Shown: positions 10,954 to 23,872 of the stretch, piece after piece | Position numbering within the stretch: position 1 is the stretch's first letter | Layout of the letters: each line of letters begins with the position of its first letter | Assembly (NCBI GenBank): GCA_026874595.1 | Contig: CM049320.1 | Location: 19,291,714-19,355,713 of the forward strand | Length of the DNA: 64,000 bases | Direction: 5' to 3' | DNA from: Sipunculus nudus | Lineage: Eukaryota; Annelida; Sipuncula; Golfingiida; Sipunculidae | The notes under the pieces: generated by a model | The model's database searches: none | Told to the model about the DNA's origin: nothing | The model's input: only the letters and a program-made list of their open reading frames with translations | Made by a program: the position numbers and the translations under genes

Positions 10954-11889
10954 TACGTGTGTTTGTGTGTGTGTATACTAAAAATCTGCATTCCAAGGAA
11001 CACAAGCCTCCGCCATGTGGGCATTCACTTATTTGACCAATCTCCCAGGTGCATAAGTGACTGAACATTTATGAATATTCATAGATGGCGTTCCTGAATC
11101 CATACCATGATCCGGAGTCCACACAAAAATTGATCAACTGTTATAGGTAAGTGTCTGCAATGTCTGTCATATGAAAATAGCACAATTGTGTGCGACTGCA
11201 AAATTATTTATACATGATAGGGCCTTAGGTCTTTATACGAATACAATGTCGTCTTTAACAATTAATCTCGATCCAAGGGCCTGTTTTCGGAGTTATTTTT
11301 TAAATTAGGTTCAATAGACCTACGGTGTCATGGAAACCACGGAAGAAAAATTGAACATTTCTTTTTTTTAATTATAATACGGTCCTCTTAATGTATATCT
11401 ATATTTTCGAACTTAACTCAAGTTCTAATAACCAGTTCGATGCGAATAAAAAAGGAAGCCGAGTAACATAATTATGTCACCAACCACCGTCGTATTTTAT
11501 TAGACAATTATGTGTCTGACTGGCTTTAAATTTGTCTGAGAGAGTAAAAGCCATACCGTCCCGATAATACAGGTGGTTTCTCTCACCCCGATACTCCTCA
11601 TCCATCTTTTATTTGTTTCATTCAAAATGCAGAAAGAGGTAAAATAATACACATGGGGTCTTCCAACCCCGGACAGTCATGTCAAATCTAACGCTGTAAT
11701 TAAGTACCAGTACATCCATTTCTGGTCTCTTTCTTTTAATTGAACCGATATCATATTTTTATACTTAAACAACTCTTATTTTCTGGTATTTGACACAAAA
11801 ACGGTGAGGACCTTATGGGGTTCTCTCTTTGAATGATGAGTTACCAGGTTGTATAAATGGCGTCATAATGCGTGTTAGGGTAACATGCG
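10950..11889. other. Intergenic, no gene seen
   Basis: No motif-bearing open frame and no repeat shared with other parts of the window. Confidence 0.4.
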
Positions 11890-12234
11890 AAGGGGCGGAT
11901 CCAGCATTTAGGAAAACAAGTGACCCATGGGTCATGACGCTCAGCTGCCATGCATGACCTGTAACATCATGGACTGAGATTCACAACTTCCAGTCAAATT
12001 TTGAAGAACCAATTTGCCAATTTGTTGAAAATTTTCTATGACAACAGAAATATATATCACCTTTGTCTGGTTAAAACACAGTGAATTGATGGTCTGAGGA
12101 AAATGCATGATTGTTAAGCTATCAGGAACTATTCCAACAGCTTGCTTGAAACCTGTCAGTCTCATAAGGAACTTCACAAAGGGCAAATATTAGATCAAAA
12201 TATATAGCAAAAATCAAGGAAATACATGCCAGAA

Positions 12235-13570
12235 CTAGAATACGGGTAGTCGACAAGCGACTACGTGTATCCGCCTAAATCAGAGTGGAACTGGTGAAGT
12301 GAGGCATGGATTGAGTGGCAAGGGGAAATAGAGTGAAGTGTTGCATATTAGCATGGATGTCTGCAGCCCCATTGTGTATGTAGGTTGCGCCACCTACCAC
12401 AAAATCCAGAAAGCTGTCCAAGTTGTATACATATGCAAAATTTAAGGCAGATAAGTCAAACCACTACATGTATATGAGTGATTTTTTGCCCTTGGCAGAC
12501 AAACAGATGGACGCTGTGCAAAAATGGCTGCAGGTGGTGCCACCAGTTTTGCGTATGATAAAGAGCTATGTAAGAACTATACACATGCAAAACTTTGGCC
12601 CAATCGGTCAAACGGTTCCCAAGATATGAGCTTGGATATCTGCTGCATAAATGTAGAACGTAGGTGGCGCCACCTGTCATAAAATCAAGAGAGCTGTCGG
12701 GGATGTATAAACCTGAAAAATTTTAGGCAGATATGTCAAACCACTGCAGAGATATGAGTGATTTTATCCCATGGCAGACAAATAGATGGGAGCTGTGCAA
12801 AAATGGATGCAGGTGGCGCCACAAGTTTTGCGTATGATACAGAGCTATGTGAGATCTATACACATGCAAAATTTTGGCTCAATCGGTCAAACGGTTCCCG
12901 AGATATGAGCTTGGATGTCTGCAGCGTAAACGTTAATGTAGGTGGCGCCACCTGTCATAAAATCAGAAAAGCTGTCTAGGATGTATACGCATGCCGAATT
13001 TTAGGTGAATTAGTCAAACCACTGCAGAGATATGAGTGATTTTAACCCCAGGCAGATGAACAAATGGACACTGTGCAAACATGGTTGCAGGTGGCGCCAC
13101 CTTTTGTTGTATATGTTATAAAGCTATCCCAGGGCTATATTTGTATACGCATGCTGAATTTCAGGTGAATTAGTCAAACCACTGCGGAGATATGAGTGAT
13201 TTTAACCCAAGGCATACAAACAGATGGACACTGTGCAAACATGGTTGCAGGTGGCGCCACCATTTTTTGTATGTTAAACAGCTCTCCAAGGGCTACATTT
13301 GTGCAAAAAAATTTCCTGATCGGTCAAACGGTTCCCGAGATATGTTGGTTTATGTGTGGAAACAGACACACAAACTGACGCAGAGTGCAGAAGAAAGGTC
13401 AGAGGTCAAAACAAAATTGGGGTGCAGCAGTTCACATGTGAACTGAACATAATCCCGGGTTTCGTAAAATTCTGACCAGCGGTTATGGAGGAGTTCTCCG
13501 GACACCTACGCGGCGGCAGCGGCGTGCAGCTGAAAACCTAGTATCCGCAAAACTCTGTTTTGGCGGATAC
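12235..13570 (-). mobile_element. Helentron-like element G1 (non-autonomous)
   Basis: A 1336-bp insertion inside P copy 1. On the minus strand the 5' end is GTATCCGCCAAAACAGAGT (13552-13570). Its inverse recurs at 12267-12286, just inside the 3' end, followed by a perfect hairpin (12246-12264) and the terminus TTCTAG. Both flanks are TT. P copies 2 and 3 carry the empty site near 23463 and 25986, so the boundaries are confirmed. Next to the 5' end is a GGC-type trinucleotide run (13511-13524). The body is tandem modules carrying GGTGGCGCCACC or close variants at about 12389, 12534, 12664, 12812, 12942, 13090 and 13250. No protein is encoded; Helitron2-type Rep/helicase must act in trans if the family is still mobile. 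Confidence 0.75.
12246..12264 (-). other. 3' terminal hairpin of G1
   Basis: GTAGTCG / CGACTAC pair perfectly around a five-base loop, 11 bases before the element terminus. Helitron-class elements require such a structure as the rolling-circle termination signal. Confidence 0.75.
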
Positions 13571-15880
13571 AATTATTGAGAAACAGGTGCTTCTGTATGA
13601 ATTTTTATTCAATACAAGCCAACTGTATTTCACTTTTATAAATGATGGTAATATTTATTCAGAAATATTTGACCCAATCCTTTACAAGATTACTTAAATA
13701 TACATCCAACTGCATTCACTTTAACTGTTCTTGAGATAATATGATCAAAAGGAATTAAAAGATGGTTGCCTGGTGGCCATATTGGACTTTTGACAAGTCT
13801 GAAATCAGACAACAAACATTCTCTAAATCGGACCAAACATTAAAAAAAATTACTGAAACTGCACTGAAGAAATAATTTCTAAGGTGGCTAACTGGCAGAC
13901 ATAATGGATTTCTGACAAGTATGACATTTGATATCCCACATTCTCCAATAAGAGACCAAACTTGGGGCAAATTATCCAGTAATGAATGCCAAAAATAATT
14001 CAAAAGGCATGTCCAGGCGCTCATATCAGATTTATAGATATGCAACTGTAAAAAGTGTAAGTCCAATATTTTTTATTATCACTCTGCTTTTCAATGGGGT
14101 CAGCAGGGTAGGTAACCTGCCAAACCTGAAAGAAAAGAAATGCAGAAAGCATGACTAAGGGTCTTGAAATAAAACAAAAAGCCATCCTAAATCAAGGTAC
14201 ACATCCACATATTATGAGAACAAACACTTGCTTTTATATGTGGTGATATATATTAAAATATTCAGATATCTAGGAAACTATGTTTATTGCTAGGATTCCA
14301 TAAAATAAACTGCAAAATGTTCCCATCATCTTATAAATCAGTAGCTTAACCTCATAGTCTTAATGCCTGGCTGATGCATTCAGACAACAGTGTTTTTGTT
14401 ATGAAGTAACGAGGTACTTATCACTGATCCTTATCACTTAATAGGCTGAAACAAAAGGGAGTCATATGTCACCAGTGTCACTCACAATTACAGCCACACA
14501 GGGAGATTACCAGCTGGGGTGGGATGGTTATATATACAAGAAAAATAGAGATGGTCTATAAAATAAGTAATTGTGAACATCACTGACCTATAAAATAAGT
14601 AATTGTGAACATCACTGACCTATGACCTTGGCCTTTTGCCCACATATCAACTGGATTTTTTCTAAATGATGGGTAACTACTAACTACTTAAATCTGGTGT
14701 AATTACTTGGCAACTAATGGGTGAATAACTTTGACCTGCAACCTTTAACCTGCTGACCAGCTGACCCCAAAATCAATAAGTTATTTATTCAAGCAAAAAG
14801 ACCCATAAATATGAAGTTTGAGTCAAACTGAGTGATGCATAGATGTGGCATATGTGAAAGACTGAAGGTTTGGGTTGAACAGTTACACTTGAAATATGCT
14901 AACAAGCATTTAGAACAATTCAATATTGTGACCTTGACCTTTGACTTTTTGACCTCAACATCAATAGCCTTCTTCCCTTATTGGTAGGTAAGCCATATAT
15001 GACAGATGGAAGGTACAGATTGAAAAGTTTGCCTGAAAATTACTCCATGCAAGAAGTGGGTGCTGTGAACTTGACCTTTGACCTCAAAATCAACAGGTCT
15101 ATTCCCCTGTTGGCAGAGAAGCCATATCAGTGCTGAAAGGTTTGGAATGAAAAGTCTAGCTTGAAATGTGTCCACAACCTTTTCAAAGAAGTGGATCCTG
15201 TGACCCTGACCTTTGACCTTGTGACCTCAAAATCTATAGGATTCTTCACCAACTTAGTAGGTGAGCTATATGTGAAAGATCAAAGAATTGGGATGAAAGG
15301 GTTGTCTTAAAATGCATCCACAGGCTTTTCAAAGAAGAGGCTCCTGTGACCTTGACCTTTGACCTTTTGACCTAAAAAAAGTATGGTTCTTCCCCTGTTT
15401 GTAGGTGAGCTGTATGTGAAAGATGGAAGGTTTGGGATGAAAATTTTGTCTCAAAGAGTTATTTCTGGGGGGTGCAAACACACCCCATAACTTCGAGAAT
15501 ATAGGTCACAGTGACCTAATTTCAGGTTTGCAAGGAGATCTTTTTATAACCTCTAAGACTGCATAGGGTTCATGGCCCTAGCCCCTACGGTTACGATTTG
15601 TGCCCTGCTAACGGACGGACGGCCGGCCGGCCGGACGGACAGACGGAAGGACGACGGACAAAGACCCATCGCTATAGCCCAGCATGACTGAAAGTCAGCT
15701 GAGCTAAAAAAGGGGCGGTGGTTCAATCAAGGAGGACTCATAAGAACAAAAACAACAAAAAAATAAATAAAATGTGCCAGCTATGAAAAAGGGGAGCCCA
15801 GGCCGTACAATATTTTCTTAAACGGTTAAAAAAGGTAGCGGCGACAGAATTTAGGGGGTTCCGGACGCATTGGATGACTT

Positions 15881-16798
15881 AACATGTACAGCTGAGGTAC
15901 CGGTCACCTGAACTGTATTCGTCATGCTACGAAATGAGCGAGTAAACACTATTGAATCTAAGAAAAAAATAAAAACAATTAGGAAGATATCAGAAATGAA
16001 GAAAAAAAAAATTCCGATTTTGTCACACAAACGGCAAAATATAACACATTGGTTTAACAGGAATGACCAGGAACTTTTATGACTGATATGATCTATTATT
16101 TCATCTCAATCTATGTAGGCTATACGACTGACATTCCGGGATAAAGCTTGTGGATAAGAAGCAACGTTTAACAATTTCTGACAAACAATTACCTATATCA
16201 ACCTACATTCACACCAGATGTCGCCAGCGCATTACATGAGAGAACCCGATATTTACATGAGATATCAAATTCAGATAATAAAACGGTCCTGCTAAACTTT
16301 CTTTCAGTACTCATAAAGGATAAACATTTGCATTTGCATTTGCAATAGGAACCGCTTGAGGTTTCTTCATTTTGTCTAAGCGATCCAGTTTATAAACATA
16401 ATAATATTTTAATTAAATATTTACCCTTTTTTACCAATTATCATTTTAAAAACTTAAATGCAAAGTTTATTAAAGTGAACACAGGAATACAAGAACTGCG
16501 ATAACAAATTGAGTTTTGGTAAGTTAAGAGGGACAAACGTTATGAAATGTTAATAATATCTAGGAGGAACTGATAACATATCATATTAAATAAGCGTATT
16601 TCTTCTAAATACAAATTAATTGATACTGACCCACTAACTGTGAGGGTACCCCGTCACCCTTAGTGAAATATCACCCTGATGCCGTAAGGAAATAACTCAA
16701 TTATAAACAAATATTTGTTACAATATAAGGGACATTATTATTTGTAATATTATTACTACTATACTACTACTACAACTCCTACTACTACTACTGCTTAT

Positions 16799-16836
<38 letters not shown>

Positions 16837-17201
16837 TTATTATTATAATTGTCATTTTTATTATTCCTTTTGTTAGTATTTTAAATATCCTACTACCACT
16901 GCTAATAATTCATATCGTGGCGCCTGGATGCAGTAAAACCAATTAATACAGAACATTGCCATTTTCATAAACGGGTTTGATTTTATTGTATTTTTCAGGC
17001 TATATTTGAATCATGGGTTTTTAATGTGTTCTGTATATTTCATGAAATAATTGTAAACAAATATTTGCCTGCTATATTGTAGAAACAGTAATAAATTTAA
17101 TGAAAATATTCCGACTCCAGATATAATAAGATGTAAACAGTTGGGAACGTACAGAGGTTACAATACACACCCTAATTAATTCAACGAGTTTGTCTGGTTT
17201 T

Positions 17202-17262
<61 letters not shown>

Positions 17263-17665
17263 ACCTTGGAACGATTACATGCCGCCGAGGGAGGACACAG
17301 CTAATAAATTGCGACCATATGTGTTGGTAATTGTCCAGTCGGGTCTGTTTGCGTAAATTCCAAGTTTCGATTCACGTTCCGGCTGACCTGACGTAAACAG
17401 CGTATGGTAACGGTCTATTATTATGACAGTTTATGATAAATCCCGACCATTAACGAACTCCACAATGTTGCGTATGTCTTTTCTACAGAGTGTCATTTGA
17501 TTTTTTTCCGTTGATAATTTCGTGGGTAACTTTCCGTTCAGTAATTTTCCTACATGATGTCACTACTATACGTCAGGTTCCCGTGTATCCTCAGGCCTGT
17601 ACGGGGAAGCTGATCGTTACTACATCCAGGGTCATGCATTGCGTGAAACAGGATGTGAGAAAAAA
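15881..17665. other. Intergenic upstream of FReD A
   Basis: No gene seen. Contains a (CTA)n/(TAA)n microsatellite at about 16746-16834 and a (TA)n tract at about 17204-17259. TGATGTCA at 17553-17560 and TGACGTAA near 17390 are weak CRE-like sites upstream of FReD A. Confidence 0.5.
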
Positions 17666-17666
17666 C

Positions 17667-17675
17667 GGATAAAAG
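17667..17675 (+). promoter_or_regulatory. TATA-like core promoter element of FReD A
   Basis: GGATAAAAG, 53 bases before the ATG at 17720. The same GATAAA-type element occurs at 46-58 bases before the first ATG of loci B (56943-56951), C (62159-62167) and D (45237-45244). This positional conservation is the evidence that it is a core promoter element. Confidence 0.6.
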
Positions 17676-17719
17676 ACAGCACTGGGCGCAATGCTGTGAC
17701 AGTCTTGCCTCAGTTAAGC

Positions 17720-20069
17720 ATGGAGCGGGTTCTGCTGTTAATTTGTTCTGCGGCTCTGTTGCTGCGAGCTCACCTCAAACAGATGTCGAAAAATCTACAG
17801 GGGGCGGTATGTCTTACAAAGCACAGCAAATGTACATCACACAGAACTACAACGGCTTTTCCAAGTTTAACCTCCCTGATGACAGAACTAGGAACTTTTC
17901 AGGCGTTGGGGGACTCGATGGCCTTTCCTTCTTGCATACGAAGCTTGATCGTTTAATCAGTTTGATACAGAAGGATAAAAATGATACAGGGGGTGATGGG
18001 GATCGGGATGAAACAGACTGGACTGATTCGATAGGAAAGTTTATATCCAATTTGCGTAAGCAGGCAGATCTGAACAAAGAGGTACTATTGAAAATGACTG
18101 ATCAGATGTTAAAGGTTATCACAGATCTTGTTACAGCCCAAGCAAAGCAGTCTTCATCAGCTGATTTTGATGACGTCATCACCAGTTTCAATTCAACATT
18201 ACGTGGACTAGATGAAAAACTAGAAGAGATCAGTCGTTATGTAAAACAAAAAGGCTGTGTTGGAAACGACACTGACGATTCTGATACCAGGCCAGATTCA
18301 CTTCCTAAAGGTAAACATTTCCTTGTGTTTTCACTCAATGTGTAAATTAAATTACATTTATGAAAAGCGGGTCGAGTATGACTCTGTAGTGTATTAGGTA
18401 AGTCTAGATCCCTAAGCTTTCTTAATTAGATATAAAGAGAATTGATAGTCCGCATACTAGTTTGAGTTATGCTGTTTGTATTACTTTTACGGGGTTTCTA
18501 TCCCCTTGTATTGTTACAGTTTCTTGTAGAGAATTATCACTCAGTCTTCCACAAATACCAAGGAATACAAATAGAAGAGATGCCGTAGTTGTATAGCAGT
18601 AGTTTTAATGTTGCTAGCTCTACATGTACACACTGACTGACTGAAATACTATCTTGACATACCCTACCCGACTACCAGTCCCCAGTCAGCCACTTGACAA
18701 TCTGCCCTGTCATGGCTTGCTTTCTGCTGGCTACCAGCTGACCTCACAGGCTGCTGGTCACCAGACCAGTCATCCCCGTTTACAGCCTGATTACAATACA
18801 TGTACACAGACTACTCTCACTACAAACAATAACACTACGTTACAGTATAAAGTGGAGACTGTATTTATTATAGGTCCGTTAAAGTAGTTTTATCATTCAA
18901 GAATATCCTTCATTCTTAGGGGAGGGGAAATGCGTGGATTAACAAGCTGCTCAGTTTTGTTATGTCATGGAATATACATAATATCACTCTGTCGCTTGAC
19001 ACGATATATATAGAAAAAAATATTAATGTGCATCTCAGATCAAGTCTGTAGATATTTTCACGTCTTCTGCTATATACATGTTCAGCTACCAGGCACGACC
19101 CGTGGGTAACTGGTTCTCTGCATTTCTTGATAGGAATTCGCTGTCTTATTCTGGCATATTAGGATGTATTTCCTCAGAATACGGTTAACCTTCCCCCTTA
19201 ATCCATTGTTTTCTCCGTTTAGTTCTTAAACCACAGTTTAAAAAGACAAAAGTCCAGTAATTTTATCGAATTTCTTTACGTTGATCTTTAAACTTTCTTA
19301 ATAGAGGTACTCCATTTGATAACATGCTGCAGAATAATATAAGATATTTCTCACATTATTAAAAAATTAAATGATACCATTAGACTGGTTAGTTTGACTT
19401 AATTCATACGTAAAATGCTCTGATATGTTTTACTGTTGATTAGATTGTGAGGAAGTATACGACCGCCGCCGTGTCAGCTCTGGTGTATACACCATTCAGC
19501 CAGACGGCGCAGCAAATCCAAAAGACGTATGGTGTGAGATGGCGGATCGGAAATGGACAGTGCTCATGCGCCGTTTTAACGGATCTGTATCATTCGACCG
19601 AACCTGGCAGGAATACAAGGATGGCTTCGGGTCAGCGGCGGGCGAGTACTGGATAGGAAACGAATATATGCATCTCTTGACCAGAAACAGATCTGTTGAC
19701 GCCAGATTCGACATGACTGAGTGGTTTGGAGGACGTTCGACCTACGCTGTCTATCGCACTTTCAGTGTCGGGAATGAAGCGTCAAAATACAAACTTAGTA
19801 TCGGAGCCGAATCTGGAACAGCAAAGAAAAATTGGATGACGCATCATAATGATAGATTCTTCACCACAAAGGATAGAGATAACGACAGTTCAAGCAGTAA
19901 CTGCGCCAGAAAATACGGGGGCGGCTGGTGGCATCGATCCTGTTACTATACCTTCTTCACCGGGCCATATCGCTCTGAGTGCAAAACATCACGTGACCAC
20001 AAATGCATGGTATGGGACCATAATGTTCCTCTTAAGGCAGCTAGCATTAAAATAGCAGGAAAGAAATAA
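17720..20069 (+). CDS. Fibrinogen-related protein (FReD), locus A, frameshifted near start
   Basis: Two exons: 17720-18310 and 19444-20069, joined by a phase-1 intron with AAAG/GTAAAC donor and TAG acceptor; the split codon restores an aspartate before CEE. Exon 1 encodes a signal peptide (MERVLLLICSAALLL), the motif KAQQMYITQN, and about 150 helix-prone residues with N-glycosylation sites. Exon 2 is a complete fibrinogen C-terminal domain of about 209 residues, with the GVYTI..WCEM start, WTVLMRRFNGSVSFDR, the DRDND calcium-site region and the NCARK...C disulphide pair. The signal-peptide frame and the rest of exon 1 are out of register by one base near 17752-17775. So either the gene is disabled, the assembly has an error, or translation starts at ATG 17809 without a signal peptide. 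The family is secreted and lectin-like, usually in innate recognition; the ligand is unknown. Confidence 0.8.
18311..19443 (+). other. Intron of FReD A
   Basis: 1133 bases between a GTAAAC donor and a TAG acceptor. Loci B and C have their exon-2 acceptors at the matching position. No gene or clear mobile element inside; the patch at 18650-18800 is GC-richer but unrecognised. Confidence 0.7.
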
Positions 20070-21338
<1,269 letters not shown>

Positions 21339-23779
21339 TTTAGCTCAGCTGACTTTCAGTCATGCTGGGCTATAGCGATGGGTCTTTGTCCGGCGTCCTT
21401 CCGTCTGTCCGTCCGGCCGTCCGGCCGGCCGTCCGTCCGTTAGCAGGGCACAAATCATAACCGTAGGGGCTAGGGCCATGAACCCTATGCAGTCTTAGAG
21501 GTTATAAAAAGATCTTCTTGCAAACCTGAAATTAGGTCACAGCGACCTATATTCTCGAAGTTATGGGGTGTGTTTGCACCCCCCAGAAATAACTCTTTGA
21601 GACAAAATTTTCATCCCAAACCTTCCATCTTTCACATACAGCTCACCTACCAACAGGGGAAGAATCATAATTTTTTTAGGTCAAAAGGTCAAAGGTCAAG
21701 GTCACAGCGGCCTCCTCTTTGAAAAGCCTGTGGATGCATTTTAAGCCAACCCTTTCATCCCAATTCTTTGATCTTTCACATATAGCTCACCTACTAAGTT
21801 GGAGAAGAATCCTATAGATTTTGAGGTCACAAGGTCAAAGGTCAGGGTCACAGGATCCACTTCTTTGAAAAGGTAGTGGACACATTTCAAGCTAGACTTT
21901 TCATTCCAAACCTTCCAGCACTGACATCGCTTCTCTGCCAACAGGGGAAAAGACCTGTTGATTTTGAGGTCAAAGGTCAAGTTCACAGCACCCACTTCTT
22001 GCGTGGAGTCATTTTCAGGCAAACTTTTCAATCTGTACCTTCCATCTGTCATATATGGCTTACCTACCAATAAGGGAAGAAGCCTATTGATGTTGAGGTC
22101 AAAATGTCAAAGGTCAAGGTCACAATATTTAATTGTTCTAAATGCTTGTGAGCATATTTCAAGTGTAACTGTTCAACCCAAACCTTCAGTCTTTCACATA
22201 TGCCACATCTATGCATCACTCAGTTTGACTCAAACTTCATATTTATGGGTCTTTTTGCTTGAATAAATAACTTATTGATTTTGGGGTCAGCTGGTCAGCA
22301 GGTTAAAGGTTGCAGGTCAAAGTTATTCACCCATTGGTTGCCAAGTAATTACACCAGATTTAAGTAGTCAGTAGTTACCCATCATTTAGAAAGAATCCAG
22401 TTGATATATGGGCAAAAGGCCAAGGTCATAGGTCAGGGATGTTCACAATTACTTATTTTATAGACCATCTCTATTTTTCTTGTATATATAACCATCCCAC
22501 TCCAGCTGGTACATCTCCCTGTGTGGCTGTAATTGTGAGTGACACTGGTGACATATGACTCCCTTTTGTATCAGCCTATTAAGTGATAAGGCTCAGTGAT
22601 AAGTACCTCGTTACTTCATAACAAAAACACTGTTGTCAGAATGCCTCAGCCAGGCATTAAGACTATGAGAGTATAGTATTAAGGTTTAGCTACTGATTTA
22701 TAAGATGATGGGAACATTTTGCAGTTTATTTTATGGAATCCTAGCAATAAACTTAGTTTCCTAGATATCTGAATATTTTAATATATATCACCACATATAA
22801 AAGCAAGTGTTTGTTCTCATAATATGTGGATCTGTACCTTGATTTAGGATGGCTTTTTGTTTTATTTCAAGACTCTTAAACATGCTTTCTGCATTTCTTT
22901 TCTTTCAGGTTTGGCAGTTTACCTACCCTGCTGACCCCATTGAAAAGCAGAGTGATAATAAAAATATTAGACTTACACTTTTTACAATTGCATATCTATA
23001 AATCTGATATGAGGGCCTGGACATGCCTTTTGAATTTTTTTGGGCATTTATTACTGGATAATTTGCCCCAAGTTTGGTCTCTTATTGGAGAATGTGGGAT
23101 ATCAAATGTCATACTTGTCAGAAATCCATTATGTCTGCCAGTTAGCCACCTTAGAAATTCTTTCTTCAGTGCAGTTTCAGTAATTTTTCTTTATTGTTTG
23201 GTCCGATTTAGAGAATGTTTGTTGTCTGATTTCAGACTTGTCAGAAGTCCAATATGGCCACCAGGCAACCATCTTTTAATTCCTTTTGATCATATTATCT
23301 CAAGAACAGTTAAAGTGAATGCAGTTGGATGTATATTTATGTAATCTTGTAAAGGATTGGGTTAAATATTTCTGAATAAATATTACTATCATTTATAAAA
23401 GTGCAGTACAGTTGGCTTGTATTGAATAAAAATTCATACAGAAGCACCTGTTTCTCAATAATTCTTGCATGTATTTCCTTGATTTTTGCTATATATTTTG
23501 ATCTTATATTTGCCCTTCGTGGTGTTCCTTTTGAGACTGACAGGTTTCAAGCAAGCTGTTGGAATAGTACCTGATAGCTTAACAATCATGCATTTTCCTC
23601 AGACCATCAGTTCACTGTGTTTTAACCAGACATAGGTGATATATATTTCTGTTGTCATAGAAAATTTTCAACAAATTGGCAAATTGGTTCTTCAAAATTT
23701 TACTGGAAGTTTTGAATCTCAGTCCATGATGTCACAGGTCATGCTTGGCAGCTGAGCGTCATGACCAATGGGTCACTTG
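21339..23779 (+). mobile_element. Helentron-like repeat P, copy 2
   Basis: Same structure as copy 1 in the opposite orientation: 5' TAGCTCAGCTGAC near 21341, ACGG/CCGT-type microsatellite at about 21403-21440, AGGTCA modules from 21678 to about 22440, a unique tail, then 3' CAGCTGAGC, a palindrome (here with one mismatch: TGACCAATGGGTCA) and terminus ACTTG at 23779. It carries the empty site for G1 near 23463. A 134-codon frame in the tail (22940-23344) is not kept in copy 3 and is probably fortuitous. Confidence 0.7.
21678..22440 (+). repeat. AGGTCA half-site array in P copy 2
   Basis: About six diverged modules of roughly 140 bp, each with a cluster of AGGTCA-type hexamers. The first cluster has exact AGGTCA at 21678, 21686, 21693 and 21699, giving spacings of 2, 1 and 0. 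Later clusters lie near 21825, 21968, 22099, 22283 and 22413. AGGTCA-A-AGGTCA is the classical DR1 element bound by HNF4/RXR-type nuclear receptors; binding here is inference. Confidence 0.7.
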
Positions 23780-23872
23780 TTTGACGACCCTGCTTACAAA
23801 TGCTCTTTATTGGTGATTCACTGCTGCTGTGAATGCTGTGAATAGCGGAAATCTGTGCTGGTGACAAGGTTT

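Larger units (their letters stand above)
11916..15710 (-). mobile_element. Helentron-like repeat P, copy 1 (interrupted by G1)
   Basis: The 5' end on the minus strand lies near 15710 and starts TAGCTCAGCTGACTTTCAGT; the 3' end is at 11916, reading ...GGGTCACTTG. Without G1 it is about 2.46 kb, the same as the other two copies. Order from the 5' end: hairpin-like TGACTTTCAGTCA, an ACGG-type microsatellite (15613-15660), about six ~140-bp modules rich in AGGTCA, then a unique tail. The 3' subterminal CAGCTGAGC is the inverse of the 5' GCTCAGCTG, followed by the 14-bp palindrome TGACCCATGGGTCA (11921-11934). These are hallmarks of Helentron/Helitron2 non-autonomous elements. No replicase is present. 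Confidence 0.7.
11890..15880. mobile_element. hAT-type MITE split by a nested insertion
   Basis: The left fragment (about 11890-11915) reads AGGGGCGGATCCAGCATTTA, matching the start of the 206-bp MITE at 61664. The right fragment (15711-about 15880) matches the interior of that MITE, with landmarks AAGGAGGAC, GAAAAAGGGGAGCCCAGG, TTAAAAAAGGT and GGTTCCGGAC in the same order. Everything between belongs to P copy 1. The outer right terminus is decayed, so no target duplication can be read. Confidence 0.6.

Noticed and set aside
12423-13446. Open frames of 68-84 codons along G1 as genes
   Set aside because: They recur in different frames in each module and contain no conserved protein; G1 is a tandem non-coding repeat.
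14620-15380. AGGTCA arrays as enhancers of FReD A
   Set aside because: They belong to a dispersed repeat present in three copies; a role for this gene cannot be claimed from sequence.
22940-23344. 134-codon frame in the P copy 2 tail as a conserved gene
   Set aside because: A shorter version exists in copy 1, but copy 3 is interrupted and the residues match no family; open by chance in young copies.
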